DNA from: Pseudomonas sp. MYb185
Lineage (GTDB): Bacteria > Pseudomonadota > Gammaproteobacteria > Pseudomonadales > Pseudomonadaceae
Assembly: GCF_002979975.1 (NCBI RefSeq)
Contig: NZ_PCQD01000003.1
Location: 124,001-188,000, forward strand
Reading direction: 5' to 3'
DNA length: 64,000 nt
Of this stretch, positions 43,800 through 55,513 are shown in pieces (within the stretch, counting starts at the first letter, position 1; every line of letters starts with the position of its first letter). Below the pieces are notes generated by a model, which saw only the letters and a list, made by a program, of their open reading frames with translations, was not told the DNA's origin and ran no database searches. The position numbers and the translations under genes were made by a program.

Positions 43800-44456
43800 A
43801 TGCCCGGTTACGAAACCCGGAAACTGGACGTGCGCGTGGGTGCCCATCAGTGGCAAATCCGTGCGCTGAGCAATCATATGCAATATGCCGACCCCGGCGG
43901 GCAGGCCGCACGTGCCGGCATCTGCTCGGCCAGTTGGAGTCTGTTCGGTCAGCTGTGGCCGGCCAGCCAGGCGCTGGCCAGGGCGGTCAAGCAAATCGAT
44001 ATCCACAATCTCCGCATTCTGGAAATCGGTTGCGGCCTGGGGTTGCCCAGCCTGGTACTGCAGCGGCGGGGTGCCGATGTGACCGCCAGCGATCACCATC
44101 CACTGAGCGAATCCTTTCTCGACTACAACGCTGCGCTCAACCATCTGCCAGCCATTCCCTATCTCGATCTGCCGTGGACCGATGGGCATGAGGATGTAGG
44201 GCACTTCGACCTCATCGTCGGCAGCGACATTCTTTATGAACGCAATCATGCGGATATGCTTGCCGGGCTGATAAGGCGTATCGCCGCTCCTCGGGCGAAG
44301 GTCCTGATCACCTGCCCCGGGCGCGGCTACCGCAACCAGTTCAGCCGCTTGCTACAGGCACTGGGGTTCCAGCTGACGGAAACGCGGATGGCGTTCAGCG
44401 AAGGGGAAAAGCCACCGTTTCGCGGACGGTTACTGTGTTATCGGCGGGGAATGTGA
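43800..44456 (+). CDS. Class I SAM-dependent protein methyltransferase (METTL21-like)
   Basis: A 218-residue putative SAM-binding methyltransferase: ILEIGCGLGLPSLVLQRRGA is motif I, DHHPLSESFLDYNAALN carries the acidic second motif, and DLIVGSDILYERNH resembles motif post-II (the D-x-x-Y/F pattern) seen in small protein-lysine methyltransferases. A perfect AGGAGG precedes ATG 43800. It is the only plus-strand gene in the mnmG-rpmH block and therefore faces the replication fork. Target unknown. The METTL21-like label is fold-level only. Confidence 0.82.
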   Translation: MPGYETRKLDVRVGAHQWQIRALSNHMQYADPGGQAARAGICSASWSLFGQLWPASQALARAVKQIDIHNLRILEIGCGLGLPSLVLQRRGADVTASDHHPLSESFLDYNAALNHLPAIPYLDLPWTDGHEDVGHFDLIVGSDILYERNHADMLAGLIRRIAAPRAKVLITCPGRGYRNQFSRLLQALGFQLTETRMAFSEGEKPPFRGRLLCYRRGM

Positions 44457-44466
44457 ATGCTGAGCC

Positions 44467-45837
44467 TCACTTGCCGATGCAGAAACTCGAAAAAATCCGC
44501 CCCAGCAGATCATCCGCACTGAACTCCCCGGTAATCTCTCCCAGCGCCTGCTGCGCCATGCGCAGGTCTTCGGCGAGCAGCTCGCCGGCGCCGGCCAGGG
44601 TCAACTGGTCGTGGCCATGCTGGAGGAAGTCGGCGGCGCGCTGTAGCGCGTCGAGGTGACGGCGGCGGGCGCTGAACAGGCTTTCTGCGGTCTGTTCGAA
44701 GCCCATGCAGGTTTTCAGGTGTTCGCGCAGCAGCTCGATGCCCTCGCCGCTGCGGGCGCTGAGGTGCAGGCTGACGCTGCCATCGGCAGCGGCCTGCAGG
44801 CCGACCGTTTCGCCGCTGAGATCGACCTTGTTGTAGATCAGGGTGATTTTCGCCGGATCGGGATGCTGGTCGAGGAATTCCGGCCACAGGCGGTCCGGAT
44901 GGCGCGCTTCCGGTTGGCTGGCATCGACCACCAGCAGGATGCGGTCGGCTTCGGCGATGGCGGCCATGGCCCGCTGTACACCGATCTTCTCCACCACATC
45001 ATCGGTGTCGCGCAGGCCGGCGGTGTCGATGATATGCAGAGGCATGCCGTCGATGTGGATATGTTCACGCAGGATATCCCGGGTGGTGCCGGCGATATCG
45101 GTGACGATGGCGCTGTCCTTGCCGGCCAGGGCGTTGAGCAGGCTGGACTTGCCGGCATTCGGCCGCCCGGCGATGACTACGTTCATGCCGTCACGCAGTA
45201 GTGCGCCCTGGCCGGCTTCCCGCTGCACCTGGCCCAGCTGTACCTGGACCTGCTGCAGCTGGCTGAGCACATGACCATCGGCAAGAAAGTCGATTTCTTC
45301 CTCGGGAAAGTCGATCGCTGCTTCGACATAGATGCGCAACCCGATCAGCGCTTCGGTCAGCGCCTGCACCCGCTGGGAGAAAGCGCCCTGCAGCGATTGC
45401 ACGGCATTGCGCGCAGCCTGCTCGGAGCTGGCCTCGATCAGGTCGGCAATGGCTTCGGCCTGGGCCAGGTCCAGCTTGTCATTGAGAAACGCCCGTTCGC
45501 TGAATTCACCGGGGCGAGCCAGTCGCGCACCGCCATCCAGGCAAGCCTTGAGCAGCATGTCCATGACCACCGGGCCGCCGTGGCCGTGCAGTTCCAGCAC
45601 ATCTTCGCCGGTAAAGGAATGCGGGCCGGGAAAGTACAGGGTCAGGCCCTGGTCGAGCACCCTGTCGCCATGCTGAAAGGCGCCGTAATGCGCGTGCCGC
45701 GGGGTGGGCGTGATGCGGCTGATCTGCTGGGCGATCTGCATTGCAGCGGGACCGGAAATCCGCACGATGCCGACCCCACCCTGGCCCGGCGGAGTGGCGA
45801 TGGCGGCGATGGTATCGGCGTGGTACGGGCGGCTCAT
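44467..45837 (-). CDS. mnmE: tRNA modification GTPase MnmE
   Basis: Partner of MnmG. The 456-residue protein has an N-terminal tetrahydrofolate domain ([20 protein letters not shown]), a helical middle, an inserted G domain with [25 protein letters not shown] and NKVD, and the family C-terminal motif CIGK. The ATG at 45837 is preceded by AGGAC. The open frame runs 13 codons further upstream without a ribosome site. A convergent gene follows at only ten bases. Confidence 0.96.
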   Translation of the reverse strand: MSRPYHADTIAAIATPPGQGGVGIVRISGPAAMQIAQQISRITPTPRHAHYGAFQHGDRVLDQGLTLYFPGPHSFTGEDVLELHGHGGPVVMDMLLKACLDGGARLARPGEFSERAFLNDKLDLAQAEAIADLIEASSEQAARNAVQSLQGAFSQRVQALTEALIGLRIYVEAAIDFPEEEIDFLADGHVLSQLQQVQVQLGQVQREAGQGALLRDGMNVVIAGRPNAGKSSLLNALAGKDSAIVTDIAGTTRDILREHIHIDGMPLHIIDTAGLRDTDDVVEKIGVQRAMAAIAEADRILLVVDASQPEARHPDRLWPEFLDQHPDPAKITLIYNKVDLSGETVGLQAAADGSVSLHLSARSGEGIELLREHLKTCMGFEQTAESLFSARRRHLDALQRAADFLQHGHDQLTLAGAGELLAEDLRMAQQALGEITGEFSADDLLGRIFSSFCIGK

Positions 45838-45874
45838 GAGGTTGTCCTGCAGTAATTGGCGGAAGCGGGATAGC

Positions 45875-45899
45875 AAAACGCCCCGATATCGGGGCGTTT
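45875..45899 (-). terminator. yidC terminator
   Basis: AAACGCCCCGAT (45876-45887) pairs exactly with ATCGGGGCGTTT (45888-45899). On the minus strand it ends with a TTTT run 23 bases after the yidC stop, separating the rpmH-yidC operon from mnmE. Confidence 0.85.
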
Positions 45900-45921
45900 G
45901 CGTCTGCGCTGGCGAGGGCGA

Positions 45922-47607
45922 TCAGTCCTTCGCCGCGGCGCCTTCGATCTGCCGGGTAATGTACCACTGTTGCGCGATCGACAGGATGTTGTTGACCACC
46001 CAGTACAGTACCAGACCGGCCGGGAACCACAGGAAGAAGAAGGTGAAGATGATCGGCAGCATCTTCATCACCTTGGCCTGCATCGGGTCCGGCGGGGTCG
46101 GGTTGAGCTGCTGCTGGATGAACATGCTCGCGCCCATCAGGATCGGCAGGATGAAGTAGGGATCCTTCAGCGACAGGTCGGTGATCCAGCCCAGCCACGG
46201 TGCCTGGCGCATCTCGACGCTTTCCATAAGGGTCCAGTACAGGGCGATGAACACCGGCATCTGCACCAGGATCGGCAGGCAGCCACCGAGCGGGTTGATC
46301 TTTTCCTTCTTGTACAGCTCCATCATGCCCTGGGACATTTTCTGCCGGTCATCGCCGTACTGCTCACGCAGTGCCTGCAGCTTGGGTGCGACCCGGCGCA
46401 TGTTGGCCATGGAGCGGTAGCTGGTTGCCGACAGCGGGAAGAACACCAGCTTGATCAGGATGGTCAGCAGGATGATGCTCCAACCCCAGTTGCCGACCAC
46501 ACTGTGGATCAGGCTCAGCACCCAGAACAGCGGCTGGGCGATCCACCACAGGAAGCCGTAGTCGACGGTCAGTTCCAGGCCGGGGGAGATGGCCTTCAGA
46601 CGATCCTGCAGTTTCGGACCGGCATAGAAATCGGCACTGATGGTCGCCTGCTCGCCGGCCGACAGGTTCACCGCCGGGCTGACGAAGCCGACGATATAGT
46701 TGCCCTGGCTGTCCTTGCGGGTCTGGTAGACATGTTGCTGTTCGGCATTGGGAATCCAGGCGCTGACGAAATAGTGCTGCAGCCAGGCCGCCCAGCCGCC
46801 ATCCACGCTTTCGCGCAGATTGGCCTTGTCCATGTCCTTGGTTTTCAGCTTGGTGTAGGACCCGTCGGCACTCCAGTAGGCGGCACCCAGGAAGGTGGCC
46901 ATGCCGGTGGCGCTGGAACTGGAGGGATCGCCGCTTCTGTCGCGCTTGATCTGGCCGAACAGGCTGCCGTTCCAGGCCGCGTCGCTCTGGTTGTCGATCA
47001 GGTAATCCACATCGATCAGGTAATCACCACGGGTAAAGGTGAAACGCTTGATGTAGTTGACGTTGTTCTCGCTGAAATGCAGGTCGACGGTCAGTTGCTC
47101 GCTGCCTTCGTCCAGGCGATAGCTGGTCTGCTCGGTGCTGTACAGCGGACGACCATTGGCCCGGGCATCCGGACCATTGCGACCGGCCAGCCCGCTCTGG
47201 GCGACATAGGTGCGATTGTTGCTCTGCTCCAGCAACTGGAATGGCAGGTCCGGACGATCCTTGCGCATCGGATATTCCGGCAGCGACAGCGAAACGATAT
47301 CGCCACCCAGCGGGTTGATCAGCAGATGCAGGGTATCGGTTTCCACCCGGATCAGGCCACTCGAGGCGGCAGGAGTCTGCACCGGGGTGGTCGGAATGTC
47401 GTTGGTACCGGGCTCGACAGCCTGGGGGACATCGTCATCCCCGCCATCGCTGGCCGGCAGCGATGGCAGATCACCGCTGGCGGCGTTCATCTCGGTTTCG
47501 CTGGCCGGCAGCGGCGCACCCTGACCGTAGTCATTGTTCCACTGCAGCACCATGAGATAGGTAATCACGAGCAAGGCAGCTATGAGGATGTTTCGTTGCA
47601 TGTTCAT
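45922..47607 (-). CDS. yidC: Membrane protein insertase YidC
   Basis: Inserts proteins into the inner membrane. The 561-residue protein has an N-terminal signal anchor ([17 protein letters not shown]), a large periplasmic domain (about 60-340) and a C-terminal core of five membrane segments with [20 protein letters not shown] and [20 protein letters not shown]. The periplasmic domain is the gamma-proteobacterial type. Its start overlaps yidD by four bases. An antisense frame of 575 codons is a shadow. Confidence 0.97.
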   Translation of the reverse strand: MNMQRNILIAALLVITYLMVLQWNNDYGQGAPLPASETEMNAASGDLPSLPASDGGDDDVPQAVEPGTNDIPTTPVQTPAASSGLIRVETDTLHLLINPLGGDIVSLSLPEYPMRKDRPDLPFQLLEQSNNRTYVAQSGLAGRNGPDARANGRPLYSTEQTSYRLDEGSEQLTVDLHFSENNVNYIKRFTFTRGDYLIDVDYLIDNQSDAAWNGSLFGQIKRDRSGDPSSSSATGMATFLGAAYWSADGSYTKLKTKDMDKANLRESVDGGWAAWLQHYFVSAWIPNAEQQHVYQTRKDSQGNYIVGFVSPAVNLSAGEQATISADFYAGPKLQDRLKAISPGLELTVDYGFLWWIAQPLFWVLSLIHSVVGNWGWSIILLTILIKLVFFPLSATSYRSMANMRRVAPKLQALREQYGDDRQKMSQGMMELYKKEKINPLGGCLPILVQMPVFIALYWTLMESVEMRQAPWLGWITDLSLKDPYFILPILMGASMFIQQQLNPTPPDPMQAKVMKMLPIIFTFFFLWFPAGLVLYWVVNNILSIAQQWYITRQIEGAAAKD

Positions 47608-47852
47608 GGTTTATTGGCCATCTGAGAAGAACGGTTGTTCTGAAGTGGTACAGGATCATAGCCACCCGGGTTCCAGGGATGACAGCGGGACAGGCGCCGT
47701 GCACTGAGCAGACTGCCCTTGAGAAAACCATGCTGTTCGATGGCTTCCTGGGCGTAGCAGGAACAGGATGGGTAGAAACGACAATGACTGGCCATCAGCG
47801 GACTGATAGCGTAACGGTAAACCTTGATCAGTCCGAGCGCGAGACTACGCAT
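47604..47852 (-). CDS. yidD: Membrane protein insertion efficiency factor YidD
   Basis: An 82-residue protein with the YidD signature [19 protein letters not shown] and [15 protein letters not shown], and an N-terminal amphipathic helix. It is thought to help YidC. It overlaps rnpA by eight bases and yidC by four, so the three are translationally linked. Confidence 0.95.
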   Translation of the reverse strand: MRSLALGLIKVYRYAISPLMASHCRFYPSCSCYAQEAIEQHGFLKGSLLSARRLSRCHPWNPGGYDPVPLQNNRSSQMANKP

Positions 47853-48243
47853 TGGATGATGGGGATCCGGAATTGCGGGAGCGATTGTACTTGTCAGCGG
47901 CCTTGCTTAGCCGGCGCCACATGTCCTTGAACAGGGCGTGCAGCGCAGCATTGTCAAGCTCGCCCAGGCCCTTGCGGGCCAGGACGACAATATCCAGGTT
48001 GTCCAGTTCAGCACAGTGATGTCTGAAGGACTCGCGGGCAATGCGTTTGATCTTGTTCCGATCGACCGCATGCCGGACATTTTTCTTGGCAATGACCAAC
48101 CCCAACCGTGCATGTGGCTGACCGTTATGCCGGGCCAGCAGCAGAATGTTGGGGCCTGAGGCCTTACAGGTAGCTCCATCGAATACGTTCTTGAACTGTG
48201 CGGGCGTCAATAGCCGGTGTTCAGGACCGAATCCGAGATCCAC
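47845..48243 (-). CDS. rnpA: Ribonuclease P protein component
   Basis: Basic protein subunit of RNase P. The 132-residue product has [14 protein letters not shown], the RNR-type motif in [20 protein letters not shown] followed by IARESFRHH, and [15 protein letters not shown]. It starts with GTG (48243) after GGAACTACAG. A serine-rich tail ([12 protein letters not shown]) is lineage variable. It lies 14 bases from rpmH. Confidence 0.93.
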   Translation of the reverse strand: MDLGFGPEHRLLTPAQFKNVFDGATCKASGPNILLLARHNGQPHARLGLVIAKKNVRHAVDRNKIKRIARESFRHHCAELDNLDIVVLARKGLGELDNAALHALFKDMWRRLSKAADKYNRSRNSGSPSSNA

Positions 48244-48257
48244 CTGTAGTTCCGGTC

Positions 48258-48392
48258 TTAAGCTGACAGCTGTTTACGGCCTTTGGCACGACGACGAGCC
48301 AGAACGGCACGGCCGTTCTTGGTAGCCATACGAGCACGGAAACCGTGGTTGCGCTTGCGCTTCAAAACGCTGGGTTGGAAAGTTCTTTTCAT
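48258..48392 (-). CDS. rpmH: 50S ribosomal protein L34
   Basis: A 44-residue protein too short for ordinary gene screens but unmistakable: [20 protein letters not shown] then a basic tail ending GRKQLSA. It is first in the rpmH-rnpA-yidD-yidC operon and is preceded by a very good sigma-70 promoter. It marks the canonical origin neighbourhood. Confidence 0.97.
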   Translation of the reverse strand: MKRTFQPSVLKRKRNHGFRARMATKNGRAVLARRRAKGRKQLSA

Positions 48393-48449
48393 CTTCAGAT
48401 ACCTGAGTAATTCACGACAGAGCCGCTAAGCCCTTTCAAGGGATCGGGA

Positions 48450-48478
48450 ATTCTAGAGAAGAAGGGGCCGCAGGTCAA
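48450..48478 (-). promoter_or_regulatory. rpmH operon sigma-70 promoter
   Basis: On the minus strand TTGACC (48478-48473) and TAGAAT (48455-48450) are separated by exactly 17 bases, 58 bases before the rpmH ATG. A strong candidate promoter reading away from oriC. Confidence 0.8.
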
Positions 48479-48479
48479 T

Positions 48480-48900
48480 TTGAATTATTCCCCAGGCAGA
48501 TAAACAAGAATACAAAGAGAAAGATTTTTAAAAGATTACTTATGTAGATCTTAATGGTGCAGCCGTTTTCTGTGGATAACCCTGGCAACGGCTGTCATCC
48601 CGCCCGTTTCAGCCGACAGAAAGGCAGTGGGTAAGTTGTGAGCGGGGCGGGCCTGTTGCTGTGCTCCGGCTGTGGATAAGCGGGACGGATATCCACAGCC
48701 GGAATTATCCCCGGTTTCGTACGTGGCTTGCCAACACCCTGATACAGACTTTGTCCACAGGGCTCATGAGGCCCGTCTTGCAAGGGTTTGCTGAAAAAAA
48801 GCAGTTGCCAGACGGACGAAAAGCTGTCAGCCGAGGATTTCTCACGCCGGCTCACCCGGGCATGCTTGCGTGTGGATAAGTGAGGGGGGAAAGGCTAGAA
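48480..48900. promoter_or_regulatory. oriC (rpmH-dnaA intergenic)
   Basis: The 602-base gap 48393-48994 holds no gene. An AT-rich stretch (about 48480-48555) is followed by DnaA boxes: perfect TGTGGATAA at 48571-48579, 48671-48679 and 48871-48879, and one-mismatch TTATCCACA relatives at 48689-48697 and 48751-48759. Genes diverge from this point. This is the standard Pseudomonas origin position. The box at 48871 overlaps the -35 region of a possible dnaA -10 box TAGAAT at 48896-48901. Confidence 0.88.
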
Positions 48901-48994
48901 TGCACAGTGTTTTCGCAGGCTAGCCGGTAGGCTGTCCTGCGCGAATCTTTCATCAAGCAACTCGAGCCGTGCAGGCTTGACGTCGGGGGATTTA

Positions 48995-50479
48995 GTGTCT
49001 GTTGTACTCTGGCAGCAATGCATAGACTTTTTGCGTGATGAGCTTCCATCCCAGCAGTTCAATACCTGGATTCGTCCCCTGCAAGTGGAAGGCGATAATG
49101 CAGAGCTGCGCTTGTACGCACCGAACCGCTTTGTGCTGGACTGGGTCAACGATAAGTACCTGAACCGCATCCAGGAATTGCTGGATGATCTTTCCCAGGG
49201 GCAGGCGCCTCTGGTGTCGCTGTTGATAGGCAGTCGGCGCAGCACTGCGGCGGCTCCCCCCGCAGCAGCTGCGCCGGTGATGACGCCGCCTCCGGCTGCT
49301 CGCTCCGAGGAGCCCTACCAGGCCCCGCCGCCAGCGCCGCGCTCATCGAGTCAGACCCAGGGCTTTCAACCCGAGCCCAGATCCTACGACAAGATAGATG
49401 AAGAGGAGCCGCGGGCTCCGCAGCGGGCCGACCAGGCCAGCAATCCGGTGGTCAAGCACACCAGCTATCTGAATCGCAGCTTCACCTTCGAGAACTTCGT
49501 CGAGGGTAAATCCAACCAACTGGCCCGGGCTGCGGCCTGGCAGGTGGCGGATAATCCCAAGCATGGCTATAACCCGCTGTTCCTGTATGGCGGCGTCGGT
49601 CTGGGCAAGACTCACCTCATGCATGCGGTGGGCAACCACCTGTTGAAGAAGAACCCGGCGGCCAAGATCGTCTATCTGCATTCCGAGCGTTTTGTCGCCG
49701 ACATGGTCAAGGCGTTGCAGATGAACGCCATCAACGACTTCAAGCGCTATTACCGTTCGGTCGATGCGTTGCTGATCGATGACATCCAGTTCTTTGCCAA
49801 GAAGGAACGCTCGCAAGAGGAATTCTTCCATACTTTCAATGCCTTGCTGGAAGGTGGCCAGCAGGTCATCCTGACCAGCGATCGCTATCCCAAGGAAATT
49901 GACGGTCTGGAAGAGCGCCTTAAATCGCGTTTTGGCTGGGGACTGACCGTGGCGGTGGAACCGCCGGAGCTGGAGACGCGGGTCGCGATCCTGATGAAGA
50001 AGGCCGAGCAATCGCGCATCGATCTGCCCCACGATGCCGCCTTCTTTATCGCCCAGCGCATCCGCTCCAACGTGCGTGAGCTGGAAGGTGCGCTCAAGCG
50101 TGTGATCGCCAGTGCCCACTTCATGGGACGGGATATCACCATCGAGCTGATTCGCGAATCGCTCAAGGATCTTCTTGCACTGCAGGACAAGCTGGTCAGC
50201 ATCGACAATATTCAGCGCACCGTCGCCGAATACTACAAGATCAAGATCGCGGACATTTTGTCCAAGCGGCGCTCGCGCTCGGTTGCGCGGCCACGTCAGG
50301 TGGCAATGGCCCTGTCCAAGGAACTGACCAACCACAGCCTGCCGGAAATCGGCGATGCCTTTGGCGGACGGGATCATACAACTGTGCTGCACGCCACACG
50401 AAAGATCGCAGAATTGCGTGAAATTGATGCGGATATCCGCGAAGATTACAAAAACCTGCTACGGACACTGACCACCTGA
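48995..50479 (+). CDS. dnaA: Chromosomal replication initiator DnaA
   Basis: Origin-binding AAA+ initiator. I choose GTG 48995, with GGGGGA upstream, because family members start near SVxLWQQC. The open frame extends six codons earlier. The 494-residue protein has domain I (about 1-75), a proline/alanine-rich linker (about 80-130), Walker [14 protein letters not shown], Walker [10 protein letters not shown] and the C-terminal DNA-binding signature [15 protein letters not shown] DnaA box overlaps the promoter region upstream, suggesting autoregulation. dnaN follows after 50 bases. Confidence 0.97.
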   Translation: MSVVLWQQCIDFLRDELPSQQFNTWIRPLQVEGDNAELRLYAPNRFVLDWVNDKYLNRIQELLDDLSQGQAPLVSLLIGSRRSTAAAPPAAAAPVMTPPPAARSEEPYQAPPPAPRSSSQTQGFQPEPRSYDKIDEEEPRAPQRADQASNPVVKHTSYLNRSFTFENFVEGKSNQLARAAAWQVADNPKHGYNPLFLYGGVGLGKTHLMHAVGNHLLKKNPAAKIVYLHSERFVADMVKALQMNAINDFKRYYRSVDALLIDDIQFFAKKERSQEEFFHTFNALLEGGQQVILTSDRYPKEIDGLEERLKSRFGWGLTVAVEPPELETRVAILMKKAEQSRIDLPHDAAFFIAQRIRSNVRELEGALKRVIASAHFMGRDITIELIRESLKDLLALQDKLVSIDNIQRTVAEYYKIKIADILSKRRSRSVARPRQVAMALSKELTNHSLPEIGDAFGGRDHTTVLHATRKIAELREIDADIREDYKNLLRTLTT

Positions 50480-50529
50480 GCGTGTGTGCCAAGCAAATTG
50501 CCAAACCTGCACGAGGTCGAAGGAAGACA

Positions 50530-51633
50530 ATGCAATTTACCATCCAGCGCGAAGCCCTGTTGAAGCCACTGCAACTGGTGGCAGGTGTCGTCGAGCGCCG
50601 GCAGACGCTGCCGGTACTGTCCAATGTTCTCATGGTAGTTGATGGAAACACGCTGTCGCTGACCGGTACCGACCTTGAGGTCGAACTTATCGGTCGGATC
50701 AATCTGGAAGAAGCAGCCGAGCCCGGTGAGATTACCGTGCCCGCGCGCAAGCTGATGGATATCTGCAAATCCCTGCCGGATGAAGCAGCCATCAATTTCC
50801 GTGTCGAGGAAGGCAAGGCCATTCTCAAGGCTGGCCGCAGCCGCTTCACGCTGGCTACCCTGCCTGCCACCGACTTCCCGAATGTGGAAGACGGCGCCGG
50901 TGCCATGAGCTTCGCCATCAACCAGAACAAGCTGCGTCGCCTGATCGAGCGTACCGGTTTCGCCATGGCGCAGCAGGATGTTCGTTATTACCTGAACGGC
51001 ATGCTGCTGGAAATCAACCAGGGCCAGCTGCGCGCTGTGGCCACCGATGGGCACCGCATGGCGATGTGCACCGTGGACGCCAATATCGACTATCAGGAAA
51101 AGTACCAGTTGATCGTGCCGCGCAAGGGCATCCTGGAACTGGCGCGCCTGCTGGGCGAGGCTGACGACCTGATCAACATCGTACTGGGCACCCATCATAT
51201 CCGTGCCACCACCGGCGATTTCACCTTCACCTCCAAGCTGGTGGATGGCAAGTTCCCGGACTACGAGCGTGTACTGCCGCGTGGTGGTGACAAGGTGGTA
51301 CTGGCCGATCGTCAGTCCCTGCGTAATGCCTTCAGCCGTACCGCCATCCTGTCCAACGAGAAGTACCGCGGTATCCGCCTGATGCTCAGCGACGCGCTGC
51401 TGAAGATCCAGGCCAACAACCCGGAGCAGGAAGAGGCGGAAGAGGATGCGGTAGTGGATTATTCCGGCGCACCGCTGGAAATCGGCTTCAACGTCAGTTA
51501 CCTGCTGGACGTGATGAACGTATTGAGCAACGAGCAGATCAAGATGATTCTGTCCGATGCCAATAGCAGCGCGCTGATTCAGGAATCCGAATCGGACGAC
51601 AGTCTCTACGTTGTCATGCCTATGCGTCTCTGA
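50530..51633 (+). CDS. dnaN: DNA polymerase III beta sliding clamp
   Basis: Processivity clamp, 367 residues, made of three similar domains. Recognisable blocks are [42 protein letters not shown] and the C-terminal VVMPMRL that forms part of the client-binding pocket. The ATG at 50530 follows AGGAAGAC. recF starts five bases after the stop, so the pair is co-transcribed. Confidence 0.98.
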   Translation: MQFTIQREALLKPLQLVAGVVERRQTLPVLSNVLMVVDGNTLSLTGTDLEVELIGRINLEEAAEPGEITVPARKLMDICKSLPDEAAINFRVEEGKAILKAGRSRFTLATLPATDFPNVEDGAGAMSFAINQNKLRRLIERTGFAMAQQDVRYYLNGMLLEINQGQLRAVATDGHRMAMCTVDANIDYQEKYQLIVPRKGILELARLLGEADDLINIVLGTHHIRATTGDFTFTSKLVDGKFPDYERVLPRGGDKVVLADRQSLRNAFSRTAILSNEKYRGIRLMLSDALLKIQANNPEQEEAEEDAVVDYSGAPLEIGFNVSYLLDVMNVLSNEQIKMILSDANSSALIQESESDDSLYVVMPMRL

Positions 51634-51638
51634 GCTAT

Positions 51639-55168
<3,530 letters not shown>

Positions 55169-55185
55169 TCCCAGGTGTAGGTCGT

Positions 55186-55253
55186 CAAAGTTATTGGGCA
55201 TCTCATGCAAAGTAACTGGGTTCACGCAAAGTTAAACGGTCAGTCAAAGTTAA
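55186..55253 (+). repeat. Iteron-like array downstream of gyrB
   Basis: Four CAAAGTTA-type units lie at 55186, 55208, 55227 and 55245 (CAAAGTTAT, CAAAGTAAC, CAAAGTTAA, CAAAGTTAA), spaced 22, 19 and 18 bases, about two helical turns. They begin 18 bases after gyrB, before its terminator. Such spacing suggests a protein-binding array. It could also be the multiple terminal repeats of an IS21-type element. Confidence 0.7.
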
Positions 55254-55271
55254 GCGGCTGATCCAGGTAGC

Positions 55272-55313
55272 AAACAGAAAGGCCCGATAGGAGACTATCG
55301 GGCCTTTCTGTTT
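55272..55313 (+). terminator. gyrB terminator
   Basis: A 19-bp perfect stem (55272-55290 with 55295-55313) around the loop GAGA, with AAA before and TTT at the end of the stem. A very strong bidirectional-looking hairpin, 103 bases after the gyrB stop. Confidence 0.9.
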
Positions 55314-55373
55314 GGGCGTCTCATTCTGTCGCAGCGGGCATGTATCGTTGTTGGGGTGGTTTTCAGGCAGATC

Positions 55374-55399
55374 CACAGGACACACAGGACAGTGTCCTG
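55374..55399. repeat. Operator-like repeat upstream of hsdM
   Basis: Two tandem CACAGGACA copies (55374-55382, 55383-55391), the second forming CAGGACA-G-TGTCCTG, a perfect 7-bp dyad (55385-55399). It lies 115 bases ahead of hsdM and abuts a possible -10 box TATAGA (55418-55423). The rest of the 345-base gap 55169-55513 holds the gyrB repeat array and terminator and no gene. Confidence 0.6.
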
Positions 55400-55513
55400 C
55401 TCACCATCTGACATAGCTATAGAATTTAAGGCAAACTAGGTCAAAAGCCCTCTCCCTTATTAGGCTCGGCTCAAGATTCCGAGACATTCATCCAGGCGAA
55501 TTAATTACCAACC

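Noticed and set aside
45898-47625. 575-codon open frame antisense to yidC
   Set aside because: It mirrors yidC in high-GC sequence, has no ribosome site and its protein shows His/Gln-rich low-complexity composition typical of shadow frames.
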